This document shows positions 62,114 through 64,000 of a stretch of DNA of 64,000 nucleotides, in pieces; within the stretch, counting starts at the first letter, position 1; each line of letters opens with the position of its first letter. The notes beneath the pieces were generated by a model. The model was given only the letters and a program-made list of their open reading frames with translations. It made no database searches and was not told the DNA's origin. The DNA is from Topomyia yanbarensis. Lineage: Eukaryota > Arthropoda > Insecta > Diptera > Culicidae. Where the stretch lies: contig NC_080671.1 of the NCBI RefSeq assembly GCF_030247195.1, positions 196,402,676 through 196,466,675 of the forward strand, given 5' to 3'. Made by a program: the position numbers and the translations under genes.

Positions 62114-63282
62114 TTAGTAGTGATTATGGCGGAAATGAATCAAGAGGTGGCCTGCTTGTAGCCATTTTTTGTGATTTTTTGGGAAAGAAAAGACCCTTCA
62201 TTTTGAAAATTTGAACCTTTATGACTTAGCTTTTTCAAGATTTTCTGCACACTCTTTGTGCAACAAGTGCGAACAAATGCTGGTTGTGTTTCTTTGTCCT
62301 GCTGTGACAGGCCGGCTGGCTCCTGGATTTGTGAGATAAGTAGGTAAATATTTTAATTGGGTTATTTACTCCATTAACACGATGTAGCTGACCTTAAAGA
62401 TACGTTATCGAATCTTTTTTTCGCTTTTTGGAACGTAAAAAGAAGAAAAAAGAATTTATTGGGCCACACCTTCCATTTAACCACAATTACCACTATCCTT
62501 TTAAAGGGTTAATCGTCAAAGATGCGAACCCATATGGCTAAAATAATTGTGAAGTAAGACCGATAGTATCATGCAAGGAACTATTTTATTTATATTTTCT
62601 AAGAACATTTATTTAATTTCGTTCTGAAGTTTTAAGAGCTGAACATATAACAACACCAAAGAATTAGATTCAGCTGTCAAAATTAATGTTTTAGAATAGC
62701 GGTTTCACGAATATGTACGACAGTTAGAAAGTCTTACGATTTTCTGAGAAATCGAGAGGATCAGAATTACCCCCACGGTCTTAATAGCCCAGGTTTCCCC
62801 TATATTTTTACACTTAGGAAGTCGATCTATGTAATAAAATAAATTACAATTATCTCTGCTGCTTATTGTTACACATCCTTTATTCTCTTCCCCTCTGTCT
62901 TCGCGCGATGTTGAACCAGCGCTTGATGGATCCCTCGATACTAGCTTCCTCTCCTCCTGATAATAACATAGATATCGAATAAGATTCGTTTCCAGAGATG
63001 CCAGTAAAAATTGCTCGAAGGAAGGAATATCATGTTGATAAAATGGTCCTTGCGTGGTCTTCTTTCAAACCAAAAATAAACCATTGGACATATTACAAAT
63101 CTCGCAACATCTGACGACACAGCTATCGACTGTAACCGAAATCAGAAAAGTCCGTCGTGATAAATTTAATGGTAGCCAGCTAAATACAAGCGAATGAGAT
63201 TGCTCTTCACAAAGAAATAATTTGTTTGTATGCCTGCTAATAGAGTTGTAATAGATGGTGTCGTCCATGACGAAAGTTTGTC
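62114..63282. other. Sequence without recognised feature
   Basis: AT-rich, presumably intron of Sema1a. No sema exon recognised. Confidence 0.45.
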
Positions 63283-63657
63283 ATGCTAATAGCTGCTGGA
63301 GAACGGGGCTGGCCGTTTGAGGAACCCCTTAGTTCAGCCGATGAAAATAGCAGATTGCAAACGTTTGAATTTAGATTAATCGCGAGGGATGGAAAGAAAT
63401 CATACTTTCAATCGAATTGTTATTGGGACACCTTCACTGGCTCCGCGTTGCTAAACTACATCCTTCTGCACCAGTTTCGTTTACCTATCCGTCTGTTTAT
63501 ATCACGTGTCATGAAATGTCTTAATTGCACACAATTGGGTGCGGATAGTTTGCATGATATCTCTGACATTGTGGACTGGATAATATTAACTTTCAATATT
63601 ACAGAGCACATAAAAAGTCTAATGCTAACTTTTCTGCCTGCAGTAAAACATTTATAA
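63283..63657 (+). pseudogene. LINE ORF1 (gag-like) fragment
   Basis: The frame of 124 codons contains LPIRLFISRVMKCLNCTQLG, which resembles the stretch before and within the zinc knuckle of Jockey/I-type LINE ORF1 proteins (style PRVMKCxNCxxLGH). The His and later cysteines of the knuckle are lost, so the domain is broken. No ORF2 follows within the window. Confidence 0.45.
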
Positions 63658-63955
63658 AACAGTTAACTGCCAAATATCCCCTCCTTGAAGCGATCGTACT
63701 CTTCGATGGTTACTTCATCGAACGAGGCCATGGATTTGGTAACTGTTCTACAGTAGAATTGCAGAAGTAGCATCCCGAAACATTATGTGAAACTTGGTTG
63801 ACCTTCACGATTTTAATATTATACCCCTGGATCGAGATACCCTCTACGGAGGAGTAATTTTGAGAATTAAAAAGTGCTATTCCTTCTACAGAATGATCAA
63901 CAGGGATTGAAGTTGTCGCTTCTAAAGTAAAAACCAAAAGCAAATAGCTTTGCAT
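63658..63955. other. Sequence without recognised feature
   Basis: The minus-strand frame at 63710-63955 shows no known motif. Confidence 0.4.
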
Positions 63956-63960
63956 AGGGG

Positions 63961-64000
63961 ACGGGCATAGCGTAGTTGATAAATCGATTGCCTTGTACGC
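63961..64000 (+). mobile_element. tRNA-like head of a SINE, cut by the window end
   Basis: GGGCATAGCGTAGTTGATAA contains an A-box-like motif (TAGCGTAGTTG). The last bases, CCTTGTACGC, continue exactly into the start of the truncated SINE at 52499-52625. This is therefore the 5' end of another copy, probably full-length. Confidence 0.65.

Noticed and set aside
63710..63955. An upstream Sema1a exon on the minus strand
   Set aside because: The translation lacks sema-domain motifs and has no matching splice phase.
63961..64000. A tRNA gene at the window end
   Set aside because: The sequence continues into the known SINE body and lacks a complete cloverleaf in view.

Overview
This window is eukaryotic, AT-rich and dominated by decayed transposable elements. 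It most likely comes from a mosquito of the genus Aedes. The reasons are a semaphorin-1A gene with insect-type exons, a mariner relative with the DD37E spacing first described in mosquitoes, tRNA-derived SINEs that resemble the Aedes Feilai family, and a dense population of small MITEs with mosquito-style terminal repeats. The species call is an inference.

The only host gene I can support is Sema1a on the minus strand. Eleven exons (A to K, transcription running from high to low coordinates) lie between 56316 and 22623. All eleven join in phase with canonical GT/AG borders and encode 497 residues: the end of the sema domain, the PSI domain, the single membrane helix and the cytoplasmic tail, ending in the conserved NCSYIYRD tail. 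More 5' exons must lie beyond base 64000. Two introns are large (11.3 kb and 15.0 kb) and full of transposons; four are under 100 bp. The most interesting observation is that after the UGA at 23330-23328 the same frame stays open for another 234 codons, to 22623. This makes it a candidate for stop-codon readthrough or an alternative terminus.

Region by region: 1-22400 is downstream of the gene and holds MITEs (1787, 4176, 13711, 14455), a foldback (7343), a degraded R1-clade LINE (10330-13620), a SINE (16221) and a degraded Jockey/CR1-like LINE (17890-19960). 22623-23639 holds the last Sema1a exons. The 15-kb intron (23640-38594) holds (TA)n, several MITEs, a 2.7-kb inverted repeat (29820-32580), a 2.38-kb TIR element with nested insertions (34371-36747) and a SINE (37560). 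38595-44373 holds six Sema1a exons, with a Harbinger-like MITE (41004), a hAT-like MITE (42534) and a TTAA MITE (43084) in between. The 11.3-kb intron (44374-55693) holds an R1 LINE remnant, a LOA-clade LINE broken by two insertions, hAT-like MITEs, and an inverted repeat with a SINE in one arm. 55694-56316 holds three more exons. 56317-64000 (inside the next upstream intron, by inference) holds a transposase fragment, an RTE LINE, a broken DD37E transposase, TTAA MITEs, a LINE ORF1 piece and the first bases of another SINE.

Nothing here suggests bacterial, CRISPR, rRNA or complete tRNA content. All mobile elements appear to be inactive copies. Many have readable target-site duplications, so their order of insertion can be reconstructed.
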